The notes beneath the pieces are model-generated. The model saw only the letters and a program-made list of their open reading frames with translations. It was not told the DNA's origin and did not search any database. A stretch of DNA of 6,070 bases from Balneolaceae bacterium (GTDB lineage Bacteria > Bacteroidota > Rhodothermia > Balneolales > Balneolaceae): NCBI GenBank assembly GCA_007127395.1, contig SKZL01000329.1, positions 1 through 6,070 of the forward strand, in the 5' to 3' direction. Numbering within the stretch: the first letter of the stretch is position 1; every line of letters begins with the position of its first letter. Shown here piece after piece: positions 1 through 5,574 of this stretch. A program made the translations under genes and the position numbers.

Positions 1-147
1 GCCCGAAATGCAACACTCATGAAAAGCCACTACTTCGGCCCCTTCCTCAGCAGCCTTGCCACAAATTCGCCTCATATCAGCAAGGTTGCGGTTTTTCTCC
101 TTGCTCCTGTGTTCAAACTGTACGGTGGCAATTTTCAAATTCTTCAT
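1..147 (-). CDS. Carbon-nitrogen hydrolase (nitrilase superfamily), N-terminal part
   Basis: Reading leftwards from the ATG at 147-145 gives 49 residues with no stop; the gene continues past base 1. The start MKNLKIATVQFEH has the first beta-strand pattern of the nitrilase superfamily (K-I-A-x-x-Q), followed by a helix and then EGAEVVAFHECCISG. In this family the Glu of that second segment (here E44 in FHE) is the first residue of the Glu-Lys-Cys catalytic triad; the Lys and Cys lie outside the window. Such enzymes are cytoplasmic and cleave nitriles, amides or carbamoyl groups. The substrate cannot be told from this fragment, though the FHE variant resembles N-carbamoylputrescine amidase-like or general C-N hydrolase branches. 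No clear Shine-Dalgarno site precedes the ATG, as is common in Bacteroidota. It is separated by 315 bp from the next leftward gene, so it probably has its own promoter. Confidence 0.85.
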   Translation of the reverse strand, partial: MKNLKIATVQFEHRSKEKNRNLADMRRICGKAAEEGAEVVAFHECCISG

Positions 148-206
148 ATAAACAGAGTGTTGCTTTAAATTATTAATGATTCAAAATTTCAAAAATTTCA
201 AATGGT

Positions 207-218
207 TTTGATATCAAA
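207..218. promoter_or_regulatory. 12-bp perfect palindrome upstream of the C-N hydrolase gene
   Basis: TTTGATATCAAA is a perfect 12-bp palindrome about 60 bp before the leftward ATG at 147. Just beside it are two ATTTCAAA copies at 186-193 and 195-202, spaced 9 bp. A dimeric regulator site for the hydrolase gene is possible, but AT-rich palindromes of this size arise by chance and no regulator is known here. Confidence 0.2.
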
Positions 219-262
219 GCAATGTAATCGGTTCAAAAGCTGAAATCAATTACAAGAGCCAA

Positions 263-436
263 ATGACTCATTTTGAATCGATTATGTTGATTCTGGTTGT
301 TCAACCTCTATTGTATCGTTATGATACAATAGAACTGCACAGATGGATTGGGCGTTCAACGATATTTCTGGTTCCATTAATCATCATCGGGGGCTTGATG
401 ATGGTCCATATGATGGTGAATAATGAGACATTATGA
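263..436 (+). pseudogene. Fragment of a multi-span membrane protein (57 codons)
   Basis: A short rightward ORF (ATG 263, TGA 434-436) not covered by a longer gene. It encodes two hydrophobic stretches, about residues 7-18 (MLILVVQPLLYR) and 34-51 (IFLVPLIIIGGLMMVHMM). A polar link carries the core LHRWIGRS between them. From memory, a QP....LHR.IG+ core followed by a hydrophobic LVPL helix is typical of longer Bacteroidota integral-membrane proteins of roughly 200 residues, so this looks like an internal piece that has lost both ends. The frame is open only back to 212 (TGA at 209-211) and contains no other ATG. AAGAG at 254-258 could be a weak ribosome site, so a genuine two-helix small membrane protein cannot be excluded. 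It is oriented against its neighbours. No precise family name is justified. Confidence 0.5.
307..333. repeat. 11-bp perfect inverted repeat with 5-nt loop
   Basis: TCTATTGTATC at 307-317 and GATACAATAGA at 323-333 are exact reverse complements around the loop GTTAT. It lies inside the membrane-protein fragment, coding for the Pro-Leu-Leu-Tyr-Arg-Tyr-Asp-Thr-Ile-Glu stretch. No T-tract follows, so it does not look like a terminator. It may be an operator-like site, a small inserted palindrome, or chance. Confidence 0.45.
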
Positions 437-460
437 ATCTGTTCGCGTCGATCTCTTTTG

Positions 461-476
461 GTTAGTTTGAACTAAC
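461..476. terminator. Weak hairpin overlapping the SRPBCC stop codon
   Basis: GTTAGT-TTGA-ACTAAC forms a 6-bp stem (7 bp if the loop shrinks to 2 nt) that includes the leftward TAA stop at 464-462. It sits between the rightward fragment ending at 436 and the leftward SRPBCC gene. There is no T-run directly behind the stem on the leftward strand. On the rightward strand a T-run (490-495) follows only after 13 nt. Its role as a terminator is therefore uncertain. Confidence 0.2.
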
Positions 477-905
477 GTTTTCGGATCTCTTTTTTAATTT
501 GATGTTCATCAGTTCAAAACCTTCCCTGGTTCGTGAATTAAGCTGTTTCCAGAGTATCGGAACAAGAATCCCCTTGAAGTTTTCTTTGTGAATAAACCGG
601 GTGTGGTTATTGTCCAGTTTCTCAAGCTGAAAGATATGCTCTCCATCAAAAATTCCCTTGAAACCCAAATGGCCCAGCCATCTGAATGTGTGATTTGCTT
701 CACACTCAAGACAGACGGGTTTGAATGTCATTGGCTTTGATTCTGGCTGCTGAATGATAACTTTCAGTTTTGAACCCGATTCAGGTTTGCCCTCGATCGA
801 TTTGATAAATGGATTCCACTCAGGATATGATGGAAAATCAGTAAGTACTTTCCATACTGTTTCTACAGGAGCATTGATGATGATATAAGTTTCAACTGTT
901 CGCAT
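462..905 (-). CDS. SRPBCC (START-like) domain protein
   Basis: A 147-residue protein that is a single SRPBCC/polyketide-cyclase-like fold, the helix-grip family that binds hydrophobic ligands in a deep cavity. The N-terminus shows the family signature: a first beta-strand (ETYIIINAP), then VETVWKVLTDFPSYPEWNPF at about residues 14-33, the helix-loop before the W-N-P-F element. Further on are FKPV, RWLGHLGFKGIFDGEHIF at about 75-92, and the long C-terminal helix ILWKQLNSRTREGFELMN. Length is normal for the family and the frame is intact. I chose the ATG at 905; the frame could open at a TTG at 926, but that adds residues before the conserved start. No signal peptide is seen, so it is probably cytoplasmic. 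The ligand and role are unknown. It follows yjbQ by 121 bp on the same strand, so co-transcription is possible but unproven. Confidence 0.88.
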   Translation of the reverse strand: MRTVETYIIINAPVETVWKVLTDFPSYPEWNPFIKSIEGKPESGSKLKVIIQQPESKPMTFKPVCLECEANHTFRWLGHLGFKGIFDGEHIFQLEKLDNNHTRFIHKENFKGILVPILWKQLNSRTREGFELMNIKLKKRSENVSSN

Positions 906-1026
906 GATGACTTGATAAAAGTGCAATCAAAAATTGGATAAGAATCGAATCAATTTATTTTGATTGTTACATTTTTGGTCTACTACGAAAACTGAAACAG
1001 GTATGTTGCACTCTAATGGAGCTGAT

Positions 1027-1455
1027 CTATTGAGACTCACCCATGATAGTCACAACCAGTTTTCTGGAGCGGGCATGATTGCGATGCTCACAAAGATATA
1101 CTCCCTGCCAGGTGCCCAGATTGAACCGTCCGTTGGTAACGGGTATCGTGACCGAGTGCCCCAGTATGGAGCTCTTTAAATGTGAGGTCATATCATCGGT
1201 ACCTTCGTAGTTGTGTTCAAAAAGTGACATGTCTTCAGGGACCATACGGTTAAAGTGGGTCTCAAAATCCCGGCGGACAGATGGGTCTGCATTTTCATTG
1301 ATCGTCAAACCGGCACTGGTGTGTTTGATATGAATGTGAGCCAATCCGGTTTTAATGTTGGTAATTTCGGGTATCTGATTTAAAATCTCCGAGGTAACAA
1401 GATGAAACCCGCGCGATTTGGCGGGAAGTTGAATCTCTTTCTGTATCCAGGCCAT
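1027..1455 (-). CDS. yjbQ: YjbQ/UPF0047 family protein (secondary thiamine-phosphate synthase-like)
   Basis: A 142-residue protein matching the UPF0047/YjbQ family along its whole length. Diagnostic blocks are HTSAGLTINENADPSVRRD (residues 45-63), TDDMTSHLKSSILGHSVTIP (86-105) and GTWQGVYLCEHRNH (114-127). The stretch from S101 to V119 fits the UPF0047 signature pattern S-x2-[LIV]-x-[LIV]-x2-G-x4-G-T-W-Q-x-[LIV], quoted from memory. Some members show weak thiamine-phosphate synthase activity, which is why databases call them secondary thiamine-phosphate synthase enzymes; the physiological role remains unclear. Conserved His residues (H45, H92, H124, H127) are the likely active-site or metal-binding group. 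Length is typical (about 132-142) and there is no signal peptide, so it should be cytosolic. No Shine-Dalgarno is seen before the ATG at 1455, and the upstream DNA is a tandem array rather than a normal promoter. Confidence 0.93.
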   Translation of the reverse strand: MAWIQKEIQLPAKSRGFHLVTSEILNQIPEITNIKTGLAHIHIKHTSAGLTINENADPSVRRDFETHFNRMVPEDMSLFEHNYEGTDDMTSHLKSSILGHSVTIPVTNGRFNLGTWQGVYLCEHRNHARSRKLVVTIMGESQ

Positions 1456-1468
1456 AAATAGTGTAAAG

Positions 1469-1807
1469 GTTGTGATTCAGATTTGTAAAGATATAAGGCT
1501 GTTTAATGCTGTTGTAATTCAGACTTGTAAAGTTGTAAAGTTGTTTAATGCTGTTGTGATTCAGATTTGTTAAGCTGTAAGGCTGTTTGGTGTTGTTGTG
1601 ATTCAGATCAGTTCAGCTCCGTTGTGATTATTGGTTCTGCTTTACTTCTGATTATTCAGGTGCGAACTGTTTGGTTCAGCTGTCCTTCTGACTATTCAGT
1701 TGCGAACTGTTTGGTTCTGCCGTCCTTCTGATTATTCAGTTACGATTCTGTTTGGTTCAGCCTTAATAGCGATCGGTTCCGTTTTGATTCAAATTGGTTC
1801 AGCCGAC
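1469..1807. repeat. Degenerate tandem array, unit about 40-42 bp, about 9 copies
   Basis: This array fills nearly all of the 364-bp gap between the SDR stop and the yjbQ start. Units starting GTTGTGATT-like recur at 1469, 1511, 1553 and 1595 (period 42; units 2 and 3 each differ from unit 1 at about 6 positions by eye). A shortened unit begins at 1621. A second subtype follows at about 1659, 1699 and 1739 (period 40, core GCGAACTGTTTGGTTC), and a worn copy begins at about 1781. In the second subtype CTTCTGAtTATTCAG recurs exactly 40 bp apart at 1645, 1685 and 1725. The first three 42-bp units would keep one reading frame, but that frame has no start codon and is stopped in unit 3, so the array is not coding. 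No spacers separate the copies, so it is not a CRISPR. Its function is unknown; it lies where the yjbQ promoter should be. Confidence 0.85.
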
Positions 1808-1819
1808 AATTTTTTTGCA

Positions 1820-2596
1820 TTAACCGAACAGGCCGGCTACAACACCGCCATCATGGCTGATGGTCTGGCCGGTTACATAACTGCTGTGCGGCGACAACAA
1901 CCATGCAGCGAGTGATGCAAACTCTTCTGCAGTTCCCATTCTGCCTACAGGTATTTTCGCCTCCAAATCTTCCTTTGCTTTTTCATAGGAGACGCCCATT
2001 GTCTGGCTGTTATTTTTGATCACCCTCTCAATCGCCGGGGTTTCGTGTGAACCGGGAGCCATCAGGTTGACCGTTACACCATCCTTTGCAATCTCCAGAG
2101 CCAGTGATTTAGCAAAACCCGCTATACCGGCACGGAACGCATTGCTAAGTACCAGCGAGGGCAGAGGTTGTTTCACGGTCTGGCTCTCAATGAAAAGCAG
2201 ACGCCCATACCCCTTTTCTCTCAATATGGGTGCAAGTTTCAGAGCCAGATCTATTTTCCAGCGCATCACCAGTTGCCAGGCGGAATCCCAGTCTTTCATA
2301 TCGGTTTGCAACGGAGTACCGGTTGGTGGTCCGCCCGCATTGAATACAACTCCATGAAAAGGTCCCTGTTTGGCAGCTTTTTCAATCTTTTCGAGAGTCT
2401 CGCTGTAGATCAGGCTACCTTCAATGAGCTCAACCTGATCTTTAAAACTCTCATACAGTTCTTGCAATCGATCACCTCTTCGGGCTACTGCCACTACCCG
2501 CGCTCCCTCAATTAGTAACTGTTTAGCAGTTGCCAGGCCAAAACCGCTGCTGGCACCACATACAATAAAACGATGTTCGCTGATCTTAAGATTCAT
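1820..2596 (-). CDS. SDR-family oxidoreductase-like protein with altered catalytic tetrad
   Basis: A 258-residue Rossmann-fold protein of classical SDR length, related to 3-oxoacyl-ACP reductases (FabG). Seen in order: cofactor-binding CGASSGFG (residues 13-20); VARR (37-40), whose Arg residues hint at NADP(H); NAGGP (86-90); S138 in IES; SNAFR (151-155); APG (180-182); PVGRMGTAEEFA (216-227); and YVTGQTISHDGG (240-251). Ungapped comparison with FabG from the GR at 131 to KSLA at 163-166 places S151 where the catalytic Tyr should be and R155 in place of Lys. K114 appears to replace the Asn. Only Ser138 of the N-S-Y-K tetrad is kept. A known BKR-like SDR subgroup also departs from the canonical tetrad, so this is probably a real, intact member rather than a decayed gene. 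Substrate is unknown and enzymatic activity is uncertain. The ATG at 2596 has no clear Shine-Dalgarno. The protein is cytoplasmic. Confidence 0.9.
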   Translation of the reverse strand: MNLKISEHRFIVCGASSGFGLATAKQLLIEGARVVAVARRGDRLQELYESFKDQVELIEGSLIYSETLEKIEKAAKQGPFHGVVFNAGGPPTGTPLQTDMKDWDSAWQLVMRWKIDLALKLAPILREKGYGRLLFIESQTVKQPLPSLVLSNAFRAGIAGFAKSLALEIAKDGVTVNLMAPGSHETPAIERVIKNNSQTMGVSYEKAKEDLEAKIPVGRMGTAEEFASLAAWLLSPHSSYVTGQTISHDGGVVAGLFG

Positions 2597-2780
2597 GATT
2601 CAATATCCGTTTTTATTAATTTGAAAAAACACGCATGGAAGAGATAAAATGTTGGATCTCTGATTTTGTAAAATATTATATAGTTCTCATCTAATCATAG
2701 AAAAATTAGCGCACACATCTATATTTTAAATTAAATATGTTGAAGTATAGCATAAGCTGATACTCTGAGGAGGTTTTTCA

Positions 2781-2843
2781 GTGCCCCCTTTGAATGAGTT
2801 GAACTTTTTTTATGATGAACGCCGAAAGGTTAATCCGGGGTAA
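2781..2843 (+). CDS. Possible 20-codon small ORF or leader behind a perfect Shine-Dalgarno
   Basis: AGGAGG at 2768-2773 is a full anti-SD match in a window where most starts lack one. Seven bases later a GTG (2781) opens a 20-codon frame that ends with TAA at 2841-2843. The product, about MPPLNELNFFYDERRKVNPG, matches nothing I recognise. It lies about 100 bp before the DUF5916 start, on the same strand. It could be a leader peptide, the relic of a lost gene, or chance. Confidence 0.2.
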   Translation: MPPLNELNFFYDERRKVNPG

Positions 2844-2861
2844 CTTTGTGTTATGCAAAGT
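2843..2861. promoter_or_regulatory. Small inverted repeat before the DUF5916 gene
   Basis: ACTTTG at 2843-2848 and CAAAGT at 2856-2861 are exact reverse complements around a 7-nt centre, about 85 bp before the DUF5916 ATG. They overlap the only TAnnTTTG-like promoter element there. This is the layout expected of an operator, but the arms are only 6 bp and no regulator is known. Confidence 0.2.
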
Positions 2862-2944
2862 ACATTAGAAATAGATCAAACCTTGACTTCTGAAATGGGC
2901 ATTAATCAACTCCTGTTTATTAAAGTATATAGAATTTAACTGTT

Positions 2945-5164
2945 ATGAAATTCCCCCTTTGTTTAGCGCTTACTCTTCTGATATTTGTAACGTCAGTGAT
3001 GGCTCAATCTGATCAACCTATTCCGATCTCCCGGTTAACCGAACCGATTGTGATGGACGGCCTTAGTTTTGATGCTGCCTGGCAGGATATTGAACCGTTT
3101 CCGGTGGTGATGCATGAACCTGTTTTCGGGGCTCAACCGAGTGAAAGGACAGAGTTTCTGGCAGCCTATGATGATGACTATTTCTATTTTGCGATGAGAG
3201 GATATGATTCTAACCCGGATGGAATCAGGGGGAATGTGCTGATCAGAGACCGATTTGGCAGTGATGATTACTTTGAGGTGATGATCGATACATTCAATGA
3301 CAACGAAAATGCGATGGTCTTTTCGACCAATCCGGCGGGTATTCGCAGGGATGTGGCGATCTCCAATGATGCAACAGGTCCGGTCGGTTCATGGCTGAAC
3401 GCAGACTTTGACACGTTTTGGGATGTGGCTGTTACGGTTAATGAAGAGGGTTGGTTCGCTGTGATGCAGATTCCCTTTTCAAGCTTACGGTTTCAGGATG
3501 ATGATGGTGAAGTGGTTATGGGGCTTTCTATGCACCGCATTATCGTTCGAAAGACAGAGCGGGCCATTTTTCCTGCAGTTGAACCGAATGTGAATTTTTC
3601 ATATCTGAAACCATCTCGAATGCAAAAGATCTCCCTGAGTGGTGTTGAGAGCGAGAGGCCTGTCTATATCCGACCCTACCTGATGGGTGGCCTTGAAAGG
3701 ATCAGCTCGCTTCAGGAGAGCGGTTCAGCGTATGGTTTTGATCATAATCAAAAAGCAGAGGCAGGGCTGGATATTAAATATGGTCTGACCAACAACCTCA
3801 CTTTGGATCTGACCCTCAATACCGATTTTGCCCAGGTTGAAGCGGATGATCAACAGGTGAATCTGACGCGGTTCTCACTCTTTTTCCCTGAAAAACGCCA
3901 GTTTTTTCAGGAACGGGCCGGACTTTTTGAGTTTCGGACCGGCGGACAAAGCCGTTTGTTTCACAGCCGGCGTATAGGTCTTACCAATAGCGGTGAAATG
4001 GTGCGTATCCTGGGAGGGGCACGGGTAGTGGGCCGCGTGGGGAGTTGGGATCTGGGGGTGTTGAATATGCAGACAGATGAAAAAGGGGATCAGCCGATGG
4101 AAAATTTTGGGGCTATACGGCTCAGAAGGCAGGTGATCAATCCATACTCCTATGCCGGTGGTATCGCAACGACCCGGATCGGGGCAGATGGCCAGTACAA
4201 TATTGCATACGGTATTGATGGGTCATTCAGGTTGTATGGTGACGATTATCTGACATTTCAATGGGCACATACACTCGATGAAAGTGAGGGAGTTGATCGG
4301 GATTGGAGTCCGGGTGCGAGTGGCCGTTTTTCAGGGCTGTTTGAGAAACGGCTGAGTGATGGAGTCGGATACAGCACCGGAGTGGTATGGTCGGGAGCAG
4401 ATTACAACCCGGGTGTCGGATTTTTGCGACGTACAGATTTCACACAGTTCAATCAGGAGATCTCATATACCTACCGGCATGGGGATGAATCGCGTTTTAT
4501 TTCGAATGCGGTGGAGGTAGAGGGAGATCTTTTTTACAGAAACAGTGACTGGTCTATAGAAACTTTTGAATTGGAGGCAGAGTGGGATTTTATGACCAAA
4601 TCCGGTGCTGATGGGGGTATTGGTATTAAACGAACCTATGAGGATATTCTTTTCCCATTCAATCTGGATCAGAATACAATTATTCATGATGGGGAATATA
4701 CGTTTTATCAGGTAACTGCCAATTACCGGATGTCCAGAGCCGGGCTATTTCGTGTTGGAGTAAATGCTGAAGCCGGCGGGTTTTTTGATGGAAAGGGGTA
4801 TTCTTTATCAGTAAGACCATCCTGGAGTGTCTCGCCTCATTTGGAGATCGAGGGTACTTACAACTACGTTAATGTGCGTTTTTCTGAGAGAGATCAAACA
4901 TTTAACTCCCATCTGGCACGACTGAGACTGGGAATCCCATTCAACACACAGATCTCTACGAATCTATTTCTGCAGTATAACAGTGTAGTTGATTCATTCT
5001 CAACCAATGCGCGATTCAGATACAATTTTAGCGAAGGGCACGATTTGTGGATCGTTTACAATGAAAACCTGAATACAAACATACGTCAGATGGCACTGCC
5101 GGAAATGCCACGAAGCGACTTCAGGGCGTTTATGGTGAAGTATACGTATACGTTTATTATGTAG
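2945..5164 (+). CDS. DUF5916 outer-membrane protein with N-terminal CBM9-like domain
   Basis: A 739-residue exported protein. Residues 1-20 are a signal peptide (hydrophobic LCLALTLLIFVTSVMA, probable cut after A20 before QSD); no lipobox is present. Residues about 30-215 form a CBM9-like/DOMON-type beta-sandwich, with EPIVMDGLSFDAAW at 33-46, DDYFYFAMRGYDSN at 77-90, DDYFEVMIDTFNDN at 107-120 and GWFAVMQIPFSSLRF at 169-183. From about 235 to the end is DUF5916, with hallmarks NTDFAQVEAD (292-301), LTRFSLFFPEKRQFFQE (307-323), NPGVGFLRR (488-496), LARLRLGIPF (657-666), YNSVVDSFSTNARFRYNF (678-695) and IVYNE (703-707). The alternating aromatic/polar C-terminal strands ending in VKYTYTF suggest an outer-membrane beta-barrel. 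The substrate is unknown; the CBM9-like domain suggests carbohydrate or another surface ligand. Length is normal. The ATG lacks a Shine-Dalgarno but directly precedes the signal peptide. No partner gene lies nearby. Confidence 0.92.
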   Translation: MKFPLCLALTLLIFVTSVMAQSDQPIPISRLTEPIVMDGLSFDAAWQDIEPFPVVMHEPVFGAQPSERTEFLAAYDDDYFYFAMRGYDSNPDGIRGNVLIRDRFGSDDYFEVMIDTFNDNENAMVFSTNPAGIRRDVAISNDATGPVGSWLNADFDTFWDVAVTVNEEGWFAVMQIPFSSLRFQDDDGEVVMGLSMHRIIVRKTERAIFPAVEPNVNFSYLKPSRMQKISLSGVESERPVYIRPYLMGGLERISSLQESGSAYGFDHNQKAEAGLDIKYGLTNNLTLDLTLNTDFAQVEADDQQVNLTRFSLFFPEKRQFFQERAGLFEFRTGGQSRLFHSRRIGLTNSGEMVRILGGARVVGRVGSWDLGVLNMQTDEKGDQPMENFGAIRLRRQVINPYSYAGGIATTRIGADGQYNIAYGIDGSFRLYGDDYLTFQWAHTLDESEGVDRDWSPGASGRFSGLFEKRLSDGVGYSTGVVWSGADYNPGVGFLRRTDFTQFNQEISYTYRHGDESRFISNAVEVEGDLFYRNSDWSIETFELEAEWDFMTKSGADGGIGIKRTYEDILFPFNLDQNTIIHDGEYTFYQVTANYRMSRAGLFRVGVNAEAGGFFDGKGYSLSVRPSWSVSPHLEIEGTYNYVNVRFSERDQTFNSHLARLRLGIPFNTQISTNLFLQYNSVVDSFSTNARFRYNFSEGHDLWIVYNENLNTNIRQMALPEMPRSDFRAFMVKYTYTFIM

Positions 5165-5320
5165 GATTTACTCTTCTCATTCTGGGACCGTATCGCCAAA
5201 ACCTTCCGGCTGAACCCTAACCCTGAATCGATTAGCCTCGGCCTGGATGAGTTTGACGCCGAAGAGGATCAAACTGTAAAAGGGATGTTCAAGACACCGG
5301 TGAAAAAGAATAAAGATTGA
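5165..5320 (+). pseudogene. C-terminal remnant of a sterol desaturase/fatty-acid hydroxylase family protein
   Basis: Directly after the DUF5916 TAG, and in the same frame, 51 sense codons run to a TGA at 5318-5320. They begin DLLFSFWDRIAKTFRLNP and continue with the acidic stretch LGLDEFDAEEDQTV and the basic tail FKTPVKKNKD. The S-x-W-D-R-x-x-x-T-F element followed by a G-L-x-E-F stretch is the typical C-terminal end of membrane-bound sterol desaturase/fatty-acid hydroxylase proteins. In that family it comes after the last histidine box. All upstream parts (membrane helices and His boxes) are missing, and there is no start codon at the front, so this is the tail of a gene whose 5' part was lost. 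The junction lies at or within a few bases of the DUF5916 stop. A deletion or rearrangement is the simplest cause. Confidence 0.75.
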
Positions 5321-5574
5321 TCATGGATTATGCATGAGCAGACTTTGAGAGGAGTACTCATGGAGTCAGAATAGCAGGAGAGATGAGAGTCAAACCAGAT
5401 TGAGTACACAAATATCTTCCATAGAGCAAAAAATCACACATTCTTTGCGCCTTTGAGGTTTCCACTCTCTGAATTAACAAAAAATACCTGTATATTTAAG
5501 GCTGTCCAATTTTCGAAAAATTAATTTTATAAATGGCCGTTAATCTAAAGGAGTACGGCTGAGGAAACCTAATT
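5321..5574. other. Spacer and leader before typA
   Basis: The spacer holds no recognisable gene. Seen in it are the palindrome GAGTACTC (5352-5359), a CTTTGCGCCTTTGAGGTT-like stretch at 5443-5460, TATATTTA at 5491-5498 resembling a Bacteroidota -7 element without a matching -33, and the palindrome TTTTCGAAAA (5510-5519). Two ribosome-site-like motifs follow. AAAGGAG (5547-5553) is 21 nt before the typA ATG and too far to serve it; GAGG (5561-5564), with 10 nt spacing, is the likelier site. No clear terminator was found for the preceding gene. Confidence 0.5.

Larger units (their letters stand above)
2597..2944. other. Divergent intergenic region, no firm gene
   Basis: This 348-bp AT-rich stretch separates the leftward SDR gene from the rightward DUF5916 gene and must hold both promoters. 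For the SDR, TATAAT occurs on the minus strand (2680-2675), about 80 nt from its ATG, but without a convincing -35. For DUF5916, TAACTTTG at 2841-2848 fits the Bacteroidota -7 consensus TAnnTTTG, but no TTG lies at the usual -33 distance. A second option is TAGAAT at 2930-2935. ATATTT/AAATAT arms near 2720-2740 form only a weak AT hairpin. No RNA gene or longer ORF was recognised. Confidence 0.5.

Noticed and set aside
948..965. AATCAA/TTGATT hairpin after yjbQ as a terminator
   Set aside because: The 6-bp AT-rich stem with a 6-nt loop is not followed by a T-run on the leftward strand and would be too weak.
964..1179. Rightward 71-codon ORF overlapping the yjbQ gene
   Set aside because: It lies mostly antisense to the well-supported yjbQ reading frame and its product has no family-like pattern.
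1469..1577. Rightward 14-residue amino-acid repeats (VVIQ.CK....LFNA) encoded by the 42-bp units
   Set aside because: The frame has no start codon upstream and meets a TAA in the third unit, so it is not a plausible protein.
1469..1807. CRISPR array
   Set aside because: The units are contiguous and drift gradually; there are no unique spacers between identical repeats and no cas genes.
1700..1915. Rightward 71-codon ORF through the tandem array and the end of the SDR gene
   Set aside because: It starts at a TTG inside the repeat array and runs antisense into the SDR gene; no recognisable protein features.
2016..2515. Two rightward ORFs of 113 and 115 codons antisense to the SDR gene
   Set aside because: Both are antisense to a confidently assigned SDR frame and show no motifs; typical shadow ORFs.
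2635..2694. 19-codon rightward ORF starting ATGGAAGAG in the divergent intergenic region
   Set aside because: It is very short, has no Shine-Dalgarno and no recognisable product, and is expected by chance in AT-rich DNA.
4463..4687. Leftward 74-codon ORF inside the DUF5916 gene
   Set aside because: It is antisense to conserved DUF5916 barrel coding sequence and lacks protein-like motifs.
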